A stretch of 64,000 bases of DNA, taken from positions 1 through 64,000 of the forward strand of contig NZ_JAGGLR010000009.1 of assembly GCF_017874715.1 (NCBI RefSeq). Direction: 5' to 3'. Shown here piece by piece: positions 42,897 to 51,994 of the stretch. The first letter of the stretch is position 1. Each line of letters opens with the position of its first letter. The notes under the pieces were generated by a model. That model saw nothing but the letters and a program-made list of their open reading frames with translations. It was not told the DNA's origin and searched no databases. The position numbers and the translations under genes were made by a program. Origin of the DNA: Streptomyces iranensis (GTDB taxonomy: Bacteria > Actinomycetota > Actinomycetes > Streptomycetales > Streptomycetaceae).

Positions 42897-43361
42897 ATGC
42901 GCTACGAAGAAATGACGGGCCTGGTCCAGACCCGGGCCCAGCTCCCCGACCGGCAGTCCGCCGAGCGGGCGGTACGGGCGACGCTCGAAACGCTCGCCGA
43001 GCGCATCCCGGACGGACTGGCGGGCCATATGGCGGCCCAACTGCCGCAGGAAGCGGCGGAGCCGCTGCGGCGCGTCGCCGCCTCCCATGAGAGCTCACCC
43101 GAGGAGCGGGCATACCGGCGGGACCACGGCGAGCGCTTCGACCTCACCGGCTTCGCGGGCCGGATCGCCTGGCGCACCGAGCACACCGAGGAGGAGGCGC
43201 TGCGCGAGGCGGCCGCCTTCTTCGAGGTGCTGGACTCGGCCGTGGACCCGGAGCTGATGGAGAAGCTGTACGGCGTGCTGCCGAACGACATCCGGGAACT
43301 GCTGCCGGAGTCACGCGCCGAGCAGAACACGCCACCCGAGCCGAACTCGCGAACCGAGTAG
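42897..43361 (+). CDS. DUF2267 domain protein
   Basis: A 154-residue all-helical protein of the DUF2267 family, with VRATLETLAERIPDGLAGHM (about 26-45) and EALREAAAFFEVLDSAVDPELM. Function of the family is unknown. It has an ACGAGGAG ribosome site and follows the HxlR gene by 61 bp; joint transcription is possible. C-terminal residues are polar and probably disordered. Confidence 0.85.
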   Translation: MRYEEMTGLVQTRAQLPDRQSAERAVRATLETLAERIPDGLAGHMAAQLPQEAAEPLRRVAASHESSPEERAYRRDHGERFDLTGFAGRIAWRTEHTEEEALREAAAFFEVLDSAVDPELMEKLYGVLPNDIRELLPESRAEQNTPPEPNSRTE

Positions 43362-44266
43362 GACTCACGGCCCGCCCACAGGTCGCCCGACGGAACCACA
43401 TATCGACGCATTCCCCTCCCCGCAGCATGCCTTCGCGACTCCGCCGCACGCCAGGAACTCCACCCCCGGACCCCGGGGCCTGAGGCGGCCCCCCCCCACC
43501 ACCACCCGACAGAGCCGCATATCGACACCGCGGGAGGGGGCGAAGCCCCGACCCGAGGTCCGGGTGAAGCCCGTTGCAGGGTTTGGGGCGGAGCCCCGGC
43601 TTCGGGGGCTGGGGCGAAGCCCGGACGCGCGGCCTGAGGCGAAACCCGGTCCGGGATCCGGAGCGAAACCCACTTGCAGGCCTGAGGCGAAGTCCTGTCC
43701 GGGGCCTGGGGCGAAGCCCCGGTTGCGGGGCCTGAGGCGAAACCCGGTCCGGGATCCGGAGCGAAACCCACTTGCGGGTCTGGGGCGGAGCCCTGTCCGG
43801 GGCCTCGGGCGAGGCCCCGGTTGCGCGGCCTGAGGCGAAACCCGGTCCGGGATCCCGAGCGAAACCCACTTGCAGGCCTGAGGCGAAGCCCTGTCCGGGG
43901 CCTCGGGCGGAGCCCCGGTTGCGGGGGCGGGGGCGGAGTCCCGGTTGTGGGAAGGGGCGGGGAGGGGAGCAGCCCGCCGCAGGCGCCAAGCTTCGCCGGA
44001 CACTCCCTGTGGCCGGGAAGGCTGCCGCCCCGCCGTACACAACGGGGAGAGCACCGCGGAGCGGCAGCGGCCGATCCGGGAGACTCGGCCGAGCCGCGCG
44101 GGGGCGTGGGAAGTTCCCCGGCGGCTCCTCAGCGTCTACGGACCCCATCGATGCCCTGTTCACCTTTGTCCGATGGTGAGCACCCGTACGCGCGGGCGCC
44201 CTGACTCCGGCCCCCCGCCCCCGCCCCGAATTGCCGTGGCGTGATCGTCTTGCCAGGCTGTCCCCC
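43362..44266. repeat. Repeat-rich intergenic region with three 98-bp tandem units
   Basis: The 905-bp gap holds no supported gene. From 43641 three copies of a 98-bp unit follow head to tail (43641, 43739, 43837; end near 43934). Each includes GAAACCCGGTCCGGGATCC, GAGCGAAACCCACTTGC and CTGTCCGGGGCCT. Within each unit a shorter GGCCTGAGGCGAAGCCC motif recurs. Around them are single GGGGCGAAGCCCCGG hairpins and ATATCGAC words like those in the gap near 49.1 kb. Long open frames here follow the repeat period and are not genes. Confidence 0.85.
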
Positions 44267-44977
44267 ATGCCGACCACCACCCTCTCCGAGCTCGTCGACG
44301 AACTGCTCTCCGGGACCCGCCCGCTGCCGATCCTCTCCGCGGGCGTCCCCGTGCTCCGGCGACCGGCCCTGCCGTACGAGGGCCAGCTGGCCGCGGGCCA
44401 GCTGGACCGGCTGCTGACGGCGATGCGGGAAGCCATGCACTCCGCGCCCGGAGTGGGGCTCGCGGCCCCGCAGATCGGTGTGCCGCTGCGGTTGGCGGTG
44501 ATCGAGGACCCGGCGGAGGTGACGGACGAGGTGCGCGAGGCGCGCGGGCGGGTGCCGCAGCCGTACCGGGTGCTGGTCAATCCCCGCTACGAACCGGTCG
44601 GCGACGGCCGGGCGGCGTTCTTCGAGGGGTGTCTGAGCATCCCCGGCTGGCAGGCCGTGGTCGGCCGCCCGGACCGGATCCGGCTGCGCGGGCAGGACGA
44701 GACGGGGCGGGAGCTGGACGAGGAGTTCACCGGCTGGCCCGCGCGGATCGTCCAGCACGAGACCGACCACCTCGACGGCGTCCTCTATCTGGATCTGGCC
44801 GAAACCCGCTCCCTGTCCTCGGCCGAGGCGGTAAGCGACTACTGGTCCCAGCCCACCCCCGCCACCGCGGCCCATTCGCTGGGCTTCCCGCTCCCGAGCG
44901 CCACCGGCGCCACCGGCGCCACCGGCGCCACCCGCGCCACCGATGACCGCGGCGGCCCCGGCGCTACCGCTCCGTAA
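44267..44977 (+). CDS. def: Peptide deformylase
   Basis: A 236-residue metalloenzyme that removes the formyl group from N-terminal Met. All three motifs are present: GVGLAAPQ (62-69), EGCLS (120-124, metal ligand Cys122) and HETDH (164-168). The usual Streptomyces N-terminal extension is seen. The C-terminus ends in a Gly-Ala-Thr run (GATGATGATRATD) encoded by 9-bp repeats. A CAGGCT eight bases before the ATG hints at a leaderless or nearly leaderless mRNA. It is likely one of several deformylases in the genome. Confidence 0.95.
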   Translation: MPTTTLSELVDELLSGTRPLPILSAGVPVLRRPALPYEGQLAAGQLDRLLTAMREAMHSAPGVGLAAPQIGVPLRLAVIEDPAEVTDEVREARGRVPQPYRVLVNPRYEPVGDGRAAFFEGCLSIPGWQAVVGRPDRIRLRGQDETGRELDEEFTGWPARIVQHETDHLDGVLYLDLAETRSLSSAEAVSDYWSQPTPATAAHSLGFPLPSATGATGATGATRATDDRGGPGATAP

Positions 44978-45179
44978 CCACGGCCGACCTGCGGCATGTT
45001 TTCGTCATCGACTGGCAGTCGCCGAATCACCGCACGGACACTGTGACGTACGTCGCCACGGCAAGACTGGTGGACGCCCCGGTACGCGCCGCCTCCGCGT
45101 ACCGCACGGCGAGTGAGGCGTTTCTTCCGCTCTTCCCCAGTCCCCACCGCTCCTGACTTCCCCCGAACGGAGAACAGGA

Positions 45180-45935
45180 ATGCCCGTGCTCACGACGTCC
45201 ACGACGGCGCCCACCAGCTCCTACGTCACCTCGATCGCCCACACCCAGGAGCAGATCCACGCCGCGCAGCGGCTGCGCTACCAGGTGTTCGGCGAGGAGA
45301 GGGGCGGTCGGCTGGACGCGGCGGTCGACGGCCGCGACGTGGACGAGTTCGACGAGGTCATGGACCATCTGATCGTCACGGACACGGCGACGGACACCGT
45401 GGTCGGCACCTACCGGCTGCTTCCCCCGGGGCGCAGTGAGCGGCTCTACTCGGACACCGAGTTCAATCTGCACGGGCTTCCGGCCGAGGTCCGCTCGTCC
45501 ATGGTCGAGGCCGGCCGCGCGTGTGTGCACGCCGACCACCGCTCGGGTGCCGTGATCAACCTGATGTGGGCCGGCCTGGCCCGCTATGTACTGCTGTCCG
45601 GCCACCGCTATCTCGCGGGCTGCGCCTCGGTGCCGCTGGCCGAGGGCGAGCAGGCCGCCGCCAACGCCTGGCTGCTCGGCACCACCAAGCACGCCGCCCC
45701 GCCGGAGATGCGGGTCCACCCGCTCGACCCCTGGATACCCTCGCGGCCGCTGGACGGCGTGCCCAGCTACGCCGATGTGCCGCCGCTGCTGCGCGGGTAT
45801 CTGCGGGTGGGGGCCTGGATGTGCGGATCCCCGCAGCACGACCGGGCCTTCAACGACGCCGACTTCTTCGTGCTGCTGGACACCGAGCGGATGAACGACC
45901 GCTACCGCCGCTACTTCCTGGGTGAATCCCAGTGA
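45180..45935 (+). CDS. OlsB-like N-acyltransferase (GNAT fold)
   Basis: This 251-residue protein matches the ornithine-acyl-ACP N-acyltransferase family: QRLRYQVFGEERGGRLD (about 30-46), the DEFDEVMDHLIV acidic block, VGTYRLLPP, and VEAGRACVHADHRSGAVINLMW. OlsB attaches a 3-hydroxyacyl chain to ornithine. It is coupled by GTGA to a PlsC-type gene, the usual OlsB-OlsA arrangement for phosphorus-free ornithine lipids. A GGAGAACAGGA ribosome site supports the ATG. No phosphate-control box was seen upstream. Confidence 0.85.
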   Translation: MPVLTTSTTAPTSSYVTSIAHTQEQIHAAQRLRYQVFGEERGGRLDAAVDGRDVDEFDEVMDHLIVTDTATDTVVGTYRLLPPGRSERLYSDTEFNLHGLPAEVRSSMVEAGRACVHADHRSGAVINLMWAGLARYVLLSGHRYLAGCASVPLAEGEQAAANAWLLGTTKHAAPPEMRVHPLDPWIPSRPLDGVPSYADVPPLLRGYLRVGAWMCGSPQHDRAFNDADFFVLLDTERMNDRYRRYFLGESQ

Positions 45936-46789
45936 CCGTCCCGGCCTCGATGAGTCTGCCCGCTCATGCCTGGGCGGCCTGGTCGCCGTGCACCACCGGC
46001 TGTGTCGCCCACGCCGCCGACCGCGTCCCGGCCACCCGGGTCGCCCGGCGGGCCGCGGTCTTCGGCCGGGCGGTGCTGGGCGCGCTGGTGTCCGGCCGGC
46101 GGATCGCCGAGCCCGAGACGCTGCGGGCGCGTGCGGCGACACTGCTGGACTCCCTGGGCGTCCGGCTGGAGGTGGTGGGCGACAGCACGCTCAGCGCCCC
46201 GGGGACCACCGGCACGCTGATCGTGGCGAACCACATCTCCTGGATCGACATCATCGCGCTGCTGTCGATGGAGCCCGTGGTCATGCTGGCCAAGCGGGAG
46301 ATCGCGGGCTGGCCGCTGATCGGCCCGATGGTCACCCGCGCGGGGACGCTGTACATCGACCGCGACTCGCTGCGCGAACTCCCCGCGACCGTACGGGAGA
46401 TGGCGGCCCGGCTGCGCGACGGCCAGTCGGTGATGGCCTTCCCGCAGGGCATCACCTGGTGTGCGGGCACCGGCGGCAGCTTCCGCCGGGCCACCTTCCA
46501 GGCCGCGCTGGACGCGGGCGCGCCGGTGCGCCCGGTGACCCTGGACTACGTCCAGCACGGCGCCCCGACCACGGTGGCCGCCTTCGTCGGCGAGGACGAC
46601 TTCGGCCACTCGCTGCGCCGGGTGATCCGCGCCGACGGGCTCACGGTGCGGGTGAACGTGCACCGGCCGATGCGGCCGATGCGGGACGTCGACGACCGGC
46701 GCCGGGTCGCGGCGCAGGCCCAGGCGACCGTGTGCGGGGCGCGGCTGCCCCTCCATCACGAGGTCGCCGCCCTCGGGCTGGCGCGCTGA
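45932..46789 (+). CDS. PlsC-type acyltransferase (OlsA-like)
   Basis: A 285-residue 1-acyl-glycerol-3-phosphate acyltransferase family protein. The catalytic HX4D motif is His101 to Asp106 (NHISWID), and AFPQGITW replaces the common FPEGT box. The N-terminus is helical and may touch the membrane. The GTG start overlaps the previous stop, so it is probably the O-acyltransferase that completes ornithine lipid or a related N-acyl lipid. A general role in phosphatidic acid synthesis is less likely from context. Confidence 0.85.
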   Translation: MTVPASMSLPAHAWAAWSPCTTGCVAHAADRVPATRVARRAAVFGRAVLGALVSGRRIAEPETLRARAATLLDSLGVRLEVVGDSTLSAPGTTGTLIVANHISWIDIIALLSMEPVVMLAKREIAGWPLIGPMVTRAGTLYIDRDSLRELPATVREMAARLRDGQSVMAFPQGITWCAGTGGSFRRATFQAALDAGAPVRPVTLDYVQHGAPTTVAAFVGEDDFGHSLRRVIRADGLTVRVNVHRPMRPMRDVDDRRRVAAQAQATVCGARLPLHHEVAALGLAR

Positions 46790-46929
46790 GAGCTGAGAAA
46801 GGCCTCGGGCCGACACACCGAGCCCATGTGCCCCGGGTCCCGTCCTGTCCACGGACGGCGCTCGGGGCGGCTCGGCCTGGCGCCCGCTCAGCCCTCGCTC
46901 ACGTCCGCCCAGCCCTCGCTCGCATCCGA

Positions 46930-48237
46930 TCAGCCCTCCACCCGCAGGTCCTTGACCCGGCGGATCTTGCCCACGGAGCGCTCAAGCGTCTCCGGGTCCA
47001 CGACCTCCACCTCGACCGTGAGCCCCACCCCGTCCTTGACTCCCCGCGCGATCGCCGTGGCGGCGTCCGCGCGCCGCTCGGGGCCGACCCCGGGGCGTGC
47101 CTCGATCCGCACCGTCATATGGTCCATCCGGCCGCGCCGGGTCAGCTCGAGCTGGAAGTGCGGGGCCACCGACGGGACCCGCAGCACGATCTCCTCGATC
47201 TGGCTGGGGAAGACATTGACCCCGCGCACGATGAGCATGTCGTCGCAACGGCCGGTGATCTTCTGGATGCGCCGGAAGGCGGGGCGAGCGGTGCCGGGCA
47301 GCAGCCGGGTCAGATCCCGGGTGCGGTAGCGGATGACGGGGAGCGCCTCCTTGGTGAGAGTGGTGAAGGTCAGCTCCCCCTCCTCGCCGCCGGGCAGCAC
47401 CTCGTCGGTGAGCGGGTCCACGATCTCGGGGTAGAAGTGGTCCTCCCAGACGTGCAGCCCGTCCTTGGTCTCCACGCACTCCTGGGCCACCCCCGGGCCC
47501 ATCACCTCCGAGAGCCCGTAGATGTCCACCGCGTGGATGTCCATGCGCTCCTCTATCTCCCGGCGCATCTCCTCCGTCCAGGGCTCGGCTCCGAAGATGC
47601 CGACCTGGAGGGAGGTGGAGCGGGGATCGACGCCCTGCCGTTCGAACTCGTCCAGGAGCGTCAGCAGATAGGAGGGTGTGATCATGATGATCTCGGGCCT
47701 GAGGTCCTGGATGAGCCGCACCTGCCGGGCGGTCATCCCCCCGGAGGCGGGGATGACGGTGCAGCCGAGCCGCTCGGCGCCGTAGTGGGCGCCGAGGCCG
47801 CCGGTGAACAGGCCGTAGCCATAGGAGATGTGCACCTTGTGGCCGGGGCGGCCGCCGGCGGCGCGGATCGAGCGGGCGATCACCTCCGCCCACACCGACA
47901 GGTCGTGCTCGGTGTAGCCGACGAGGGTGGGGCGGCCGGTGGTGCCGCTGGAGGCGTGGAGCCGCCGTACCTCGCTCTGCTCGACGGCGAACATCCCGAA
48001 GGGGTAGCTGTCGCGCAGATCGGCCTTGGTGGTGAAGGGGAACCGGGCCAGGTCCTCCAGGCTGCGGCAGTCCTCGGGGCCGACCCCGGCCTCACGGAAC
48101 TTCTTGCGGTACACCTCGACATGGTCGTACGCATGGCGCAAGGTGGCGCGCAGCCGGGTGAGCTGAAGCGCCCTCAGCTCCTCGGGGCTCATCCGCTCGG
48201 CGTCGTCGAGCGGAGCCGCGCTCAGCGATTCCACCAT
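46930..48237 (-). CDS. paaK: Phenylacetate-CoA ligase
   Basis: A 435-residue adenylating enzyme that converts phenylacetate to phenylacetyl-CoA. ASSGTTGRPTLV (about 95-106) is the P-loop; IYGLSEVMGPGVAQEC is the adenine site, and CDDMLIVRGVNVFPSQIE the hinge region of the PaaK family. Length is typical. No other paa genes are within the window, so the pathway is split. Downstream (46885-46930) are three imperfect 23-bp CAGCCCTCGCTC repeats. A palindrome upstream may bind a PaaR-like repressor. Confidence 0.95.
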   Translation of the reverse strand: MVESLSAAPLDDAERMSPEELRALQLTRLRATLRHAYDHVEVYRKKFREAGVGPEDCRSLEDLARFPFTTKADLRDSYPFGMFAVEQSEVRRLHASSGTTGRPTLVGYTEHDLSVWAEVIARSIRAAGGRPGHKVHISYGYGLFTGGLGAHYGAERLGCTVIPASGGMTARQVRLIQDLRPEIIMITPSYLLTLLDEFERQGVDPRSTSLQVGIFGAEPWTEEMRREIEERMDIHAVDIYGLSEVMGPGVAQECVETKDGLHVWEDHFYPEIVDPLTDEVLPGGEEGELTFTTLTKEALPVIRYRTRDLTRLLPGTARPAFRRIQKITGRCDDMLIVRGVNVFPSQIEEIVLRVPSVAPHFQLELTRRGRMDHMTVRIEARPGVGPERRADAATAIARGVKDGVGLTVEVEVVDPETLERSVGKIRRVKDLRVEG

Positions 48238-48263
48238 GGGCCGTCCACCACCTCCGGATGCCG

Positions 48264-48277
48264 ACCGAACATTCGGT
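48264..48277. promoter_or_regulatory. PaaR-like palindromic operator
   Basis: ACCGAACATTCGGT has perfect 6-bp arms around a two-base centre and lies 27 bp upstream of the paaK start. A further GTTCGG at 48282 could extend it. PaaR boxes in Gram-positive paa clusters contain ACCGnnCGnnCGGT-like palindromes, so the match is suggestive but not certain. Confidence 0.45.
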
Positions 48278-48483
48278 TACCGTTCGGGCGCGGTCCAGTA
48301 ATCCAGCATCCGACCTGGCTGTCAAGGGTCCGGACATGCCCGTACGCGCCCGGCCCGGCAGAGAACGGCGCGGTACGGCGCGGTACGGCACGAGGGCGGT
48401 GAACGATCGGCGCCCTCCATCCGTACCCGTAGGCGCGAGGGACGCAGCCGCACCCCGGATCCGACGATGCGAGAGGGCCTTTC

Positions 48484-49020
48484 ATGTACGACGCCGCCGA
48501 CGATGCCGCCGACGCCGACGCTCCGCACCCCGTCCGGACCGCCGACCGCGCCCCGCGCCGCCACGGCCCGCGCGCGGTGGCGGTCGTGGCGGCGGTGGGC
48601 GCGCTGCTCGCCATCGCGGGATGCGGCGGCGGGGACGGTAAGGCGGACGCCAAGGCGGAGACCGGAGGAAACGCCGCCCGGCCGAGCGCGAGCGTCAGTC
48701 CCACGCCCAAGGCCGCGCGGGTGGAGCAGCTCGCCTCGGCCGCCGGCTGCAAGCCCGAGTTCACCACCAAGGTGGACGACTACCGCCAGGCCGTCTGCAA
48801 GAACTCCAGGGGCAAGTTCCTCTTCCTCGACTTCGTCACCGCGAAGAACCAGCGCGACTGGCTGGAGACGGCGCAGATGTACGGCGGGGTCTATCTGGTC
48901 GGCAACCGCTGGGTGCTGTCGTCCTCGCCCCGGAAGAACATGGAGAAGTTCCGGGAGCGGTTCGGCGGCACCATCGAGGAGGGCACCTCCTACGGAGGCG
49001 CCTCCGGCACCCCCCGGTGA
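48484..49020 (+). CDS. Putative lipoprotein of unknown function
   Basis: A 178-residue protein with an unusual N-terminus: an acidic Asp/Ala stretch, then HGPRAVAVVAAVGALLAIAGCGGGDG, where the hydrophobic segment ends in a lipobox-like IAGC (Cys near 47). A Ser/Pro/Lys linker leads to a small soluble domain (about 80-165) with two cysteines (AAGCKPEF and QAVCKNS) that may form a disulphide. I do not recognise the domain. Isolated gene, divergent from paaK, with a GAGAGGG upstream. If the start is internal the lipobox would fit a normal signal length. Confidence 0.7.
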   Translation: MYDAADDAADADAPHPVRTADRAPRRHGPRAVAVVAAVGALLAIAGCGGGDGKADAKAETGGNAARPSASVSPTPKAARVEQLASAAGCKPEFTTKVDDYRQAVCKNSRGKFLFLDFVTAKNQRDWLETAQMYGGVYLVGNRWVLSSSPRKNMEKFRERFGGTIEEGTSYGGASGTPR

Positions 49021-49230
49021 GGATTTTTTCCCCTCCCCGCCCCTTCCCGTTACCAAGGGCTCCGCCCCTGGACCCCGGGACCTGAGGCAGAGCCCCACCA
49101 CGCGGCGGAGCCGCATATCGACGCCCCGAGAAGGGGCGGGGGCCGGGGGCTGGGGCGGGGTGCCGGTTTCGGGAAGGGGTGGGGAGGGGAGCAGCTCGCC
49201 GTAGGCGTACGCCTACCGCCGGACATCCCC

Positions 49231-49272
49231 TATACGTCGGCGAGCGCCCGCTATACGTCGGCGAGCGCCCGC
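49231..49272. repeat. 21-bp exact duplication over the 3' end of the isomerase gene
   Basis: TATACGTCGGCGAGCGCCCG plus C occurs twice in a row. On the coding (minus) strand this is seven codons ending in the stop, so the sequence RALADV-stop is followed in frame by a second copy of itself. The rest of the 49021-49250 gap consists of Streptomyces-type GC-rich repeat words (CTCCGCCCC, GGAGCCGCATATCGAC) and no gene. Confidence 0.85.
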
Positions 49273-50027
49273 AACGTGGCCGCCTCCCGGGGCAGCAGCC
49301 GCTCCTCGTCCTCCGGTACGAACTCCAGCAGGACATCCAGCGGCGGGCCGTCGGCGGACACCTCGGAGCGGTGCGCGAGCAAGCGCTCGAAGGCGTTTCG
49401 CCACAGCGGGGCGCGGGCGGTCAGCGGCAGCCGGGTGGTCCCGGGCCACCAGGAGAAGGCGTGCACCGCGGCTATCCGGTCCCCCAGCGCGTCCAGCCCC
49501 TTCAGCGCCTCGGCGTCGGGCATGTCGACGGGCGGCTGCCAGTAGGTGGCGACGTCGGTACGGTCCACCTCGTCCAGCAGCCGGAGGGTGTGGTCCGCGC
49601 CGTCGGTCAGGGTGTTGCGGTGGAACTCGTACGCGAGCTCCACCCCCGCGTCCGCGGCGAGCGCGGCGGCGCGCCGGGTGTCCTCGACCACCGCGCGGCG
49701 CCCCTCGGGCGGGGTCTCCTCCGTGCCGGTGGCGCCCGCCCAGATCCGGATGCGCGGGGCGCCGAGCGCCACGGCGGAGCGGAGCACCGCGTCGAACTCG
49801 TCCGGATCACTGTGCCCGGCACGGTAGTAGGAGCCGTACGAGGCGACGGCGAGCCCGGCGTCCAGGGTGGCGTCGCGGACCCGCCGGGCGGTGACCTCGT
49901 CGCCGTGCGGCACATGGACGTCGCCGCCCCATTCGACGCACTCCAGGCCCGCTCCGGCCACGGCGGCGATCACCCGGTCCGGGTCGAGCCGGCGCAGGGT
50001 CACCGAGCAGATGCCGAGCCGCGTCAT
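49251..50027 (-). CDS. Sugar phosphate isomerase/epimerase (AP-endonuclease-2 TIM barrel)
   Basis: A 258-residue TIM-barrel protein of the xylose isomerase-like family: LGICSVTLRRLDPDRVIAAV, VEWGGDVHVPHGDE, VELAYEFHRNTLTD and LLEFVPEDEE carry the usual Glu/His metal ligands. Such proteins isomerise or dehydrate sugars, ketoacids or inosose. It has a GGAGGTGG ribosome site, and its ATG overlaps the DUF2264 stop, placing it last in the carbohydrate operon. The exact substrate is unknown. Confidence 0.85.
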   Translation of the reverse strand: MTRLGICSVTLRRLDPDRVIAAVAGAGLECVEWGGDVHVPHGDEVTARRVRDATLDAGLAVASYGSYYRAGHSDPDEFDAVLRSAVALGAPRIRIWAGATGTEETPPEGRRAVVEDTRRAAALAADAGVELAYEFHRNTLTDGADHTLRLLDEVDRTDVATYWQPPVDMPDAEALKGLDALGDRIAAVHAFSWWPGTTRLPLTARAPLWRNAFERLLAHRSEVSADGPPLDVLLEFVPEDEERLLPREAATLRALADV

Positions 50028-51994
50028 GCCCCCACCTCCGTGGCCTCCGTGACCTCCGTGGCCTCCGTGACGGTGGGCGCGTCGCCCGCGCCGAAGTCCA
50101 CCACGAAGGCCCGGCCGTCCGCCGGCCGTACGGTGACCGCGAGCCCGTTCACCTCGGCGGTGGCGAGATCGGCGAGCGGGGCCGGGTCGCGTTCCCCGGT
50201 GAGCGAGGCCAGGGCGACGAAGAGGGTGCCGGAGGGGTCCTCGCCGACGGTGCCGGTGAGTTCGGGGACCAGGGCCCACGGCCCGTACGCGGTGCCCTGC
50301 GGCGCACGGACCGCGGTGGCGGTCTCCCAGCCGTGCAGTCCGAGGAGCTGACCGGTCACCTCTCCCCCGTCCAGCCGTATCTCGGCGCTCTCCTCGGTCT
50401 CCGCGGGAGTGCCGGGGGGCAGGGCGACGGCCCAGCCGCTGTGGTGGATCCGGGTCCCGGCGGGGACGCCCACGGTGCGGTGGACGCGCACTTCGAGGCG
50501 GCCGCGGACGAGGGTCAGGCTGTCGATGCGGATCGAGGGCACCTTGGGGCCGCCGTCGGGGAAGGCGGGGGTGTGGGAGGAGGCGAGCCAGTCGGGGCCC
50601 GCGGCCAGCGGGTGGATGCGCAGCCGGGCGGTGCGCACACCGCGTTCTTCCAGCGCGATGTGGTTGTCGGGGGTGTTGTCCGCGCTGGTGGGGCCGGTGC
50701 GGGTGGAGTAGGCGAGCCGGGCGTAGAGCGGGTCGGCGGGCGCGTGTTCGGCCTCCCAGGGGCGGAGCTTGTAGCTGCCGTGGTTGTGCAGCCGCACCAG
50801 CCCGTCCCGGCCCGTGGTCTGGACGAGGAATCCGGCGGCGGGCAGCGCCAGCGCCCGGTCAGGACCCTCGGCGGGCGCGGCCTCCTCCGTCGCGGTCCAC
50901 ACCGGGTGGTCGGGCGGGAGCAGCAGGGCGAGGAACCCCTTGGAGGCCCAGTAGGGCGAGCCGGGCCCGGAGTAGCGCTGGAGGGTCGCGGCGTGCGGCC
51001 CGTACCAGCCCAGGCTCAGCACCCCGTCCTCGGTCAGCGCCCCGCGGTCCAGGAAGTGGCGCAGCGCTCCGCTGAGGAGGCGGCGGGTGGCGCCGGGGGC
51101 GAGGGGGGTGTGACCGGTGAGGGCGCCGAGTGCCACCGAGGCTCCGGCGGCGAAGCGGTAGGTGAGGGAGCGGCCGTGGTGGATGGGGGCGCCGTCGGCG
51201 TCGAAGAGCAGTGAGAAGCCTTCGAGGAAGGTGTGCAGCCGGGGGCCGAGCCGGTCCAGGAGCTCCCCGTCGCCCGCGAGATGGGCGTGGAGCAGCGGGT
51301 ACATGTGCAGCGCCCAGCCGTTGTAGTGGTCGAACGACCGCCCGTCGCCGTCGGAGTACCAGCCCTGGCCCTGGTACCAGCCCTCCAGCAGGCCGAGCCC
51401 CCGCTCGAAGGCGCGGGCCGTCTCGGCGTCGCCGCGTCCGACGGAGTCGAGGAAACCGGCCACGGTGAGCGGGAAGAGGTACCAGTTGTTGGGGGCGGGC
51501 TGATGGCGCAGCGCGCCGCGCAGCCACTCCTCGGTGCGGTCCTGGGCGTCGGAGGGCAGGGCCTCCCAGGTCCAGGGCGCGGTCAGCCGCAGGCTCAGGG
51601 CCACGGACGCGGACTCCACCATGGGCTGGCCCTGGGCCCCGTGATGGCCGATCACCGGCCAGGACTCGGCGTCCCCGCGCCCGGGGGTGAGGGTGCCGCG
51701 GGCGATCCCCTGGGTGTAGCGCTCCAGGATGCCGTGCTGGTCCTTGCCCGAGGCCCCGGCGGCGCGGAAGGCGGCGAGGAGGAAGGTGCGGGCGAACCCT
51801 TCGAGCCCGTCGGAGCGCACCCCGGACCTGGACGGCGGGCCGGGCAGGTCGATCAGGGCCTGGCCGGGGGTGGCGTAGCGGAGGGCGGCGTGCAGCATGC
51901 CGTCCGCGGCGGCCTCCCAGTGGGCGCGGGTGTAGCCGGTGTGGGGGCTGAGGGTGCGGTCGTCGGCGGGGAGGAGGAAGGGGAGCTCGGGCAT
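50024..51994 (-). CDS. DUF2264 domain protein, putative glycoside hydrolase
   Basis: This 656-residue protein has an N-terminal alpha/alpha-barrel DUF2264 region (about 15-360; YDGDGRSFDHYNGWALHMYP-type block at about 220-240, NWYLFPLTVAGFLDSVG, SLGWYGPHAATLQRYSGPGSPYWASKG) and a C-terminal beta-rich part. Proteins of this type occur in polysaccharide loci, and some have been assigned to a glycoside hydrolase family (possibly GH154, beta-glucuronidase; I am unsure). No signal peptide is visible, so it likely acts on imported oligosaccharide. A VTEATEVTEATEV repeat ends the protein. The start has GGAGG 11 bases upstream. Confidence 0.82.
   Translation of the reverse strand: MPELPFLLPADDRTLSPHTGYTRAHWEAAADGMLHAALRYATPGQALIDLPGPPSRSGVRSDGLEGFARTFLLAAFRAAGASGKDQHGILERYTQGIARGTLTPGRGDAESWPVIGHHGAQGQPMVESASVALSLRLTAPWTWEALPSDAQDRTEEWLRGALRHQPAPNNWYLFPLTVAGFLDSVGRGDAETARAFERGLGLLEGWYQGQGWYSDGDGRSFDHYNGWALHMYPLLHAHLAGDGELLDRLGPRLHTFLEGFSLLFDADGAPIHHGRSLTYRFAAGASVALGALTGHTPLAPGATRRLLSGALRHFLDRGALTEDGVLSLGWYGPHAATLQRYSGPGSPYWASKGFLALLLPPDHPVWTATEEAAPAEGPDRALALPAAGFLVQTTGRDGLVRLHNHGSYKLRPWEAEHAPADPLYARLAYSTRTGPTSADNTPDNHIALEERGVRTARLRIHPLAAGPDWLASSHTPAFPDGGPKVPSIRIDSLTLVRGRLEVRVHRTVGVPAGTRIHHSGWAVALPPGTPAETEESAEIRLDGGEVTGQLLGLHGWETATAVRAPQGTAYGPWALVPELTGTVGEDPSGTLFVALASLTGERDPAPLADLATAEVNGLAVTVRPADGRAFVVDFGAGDAPTVTEATEVTEATEVGA

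Noticed and set aside
43641..43934. Coding tandem-repeat protein
   Set aside because: 98 is not a multiple of three, so frames shift between units; no start with a ribosome site is present.
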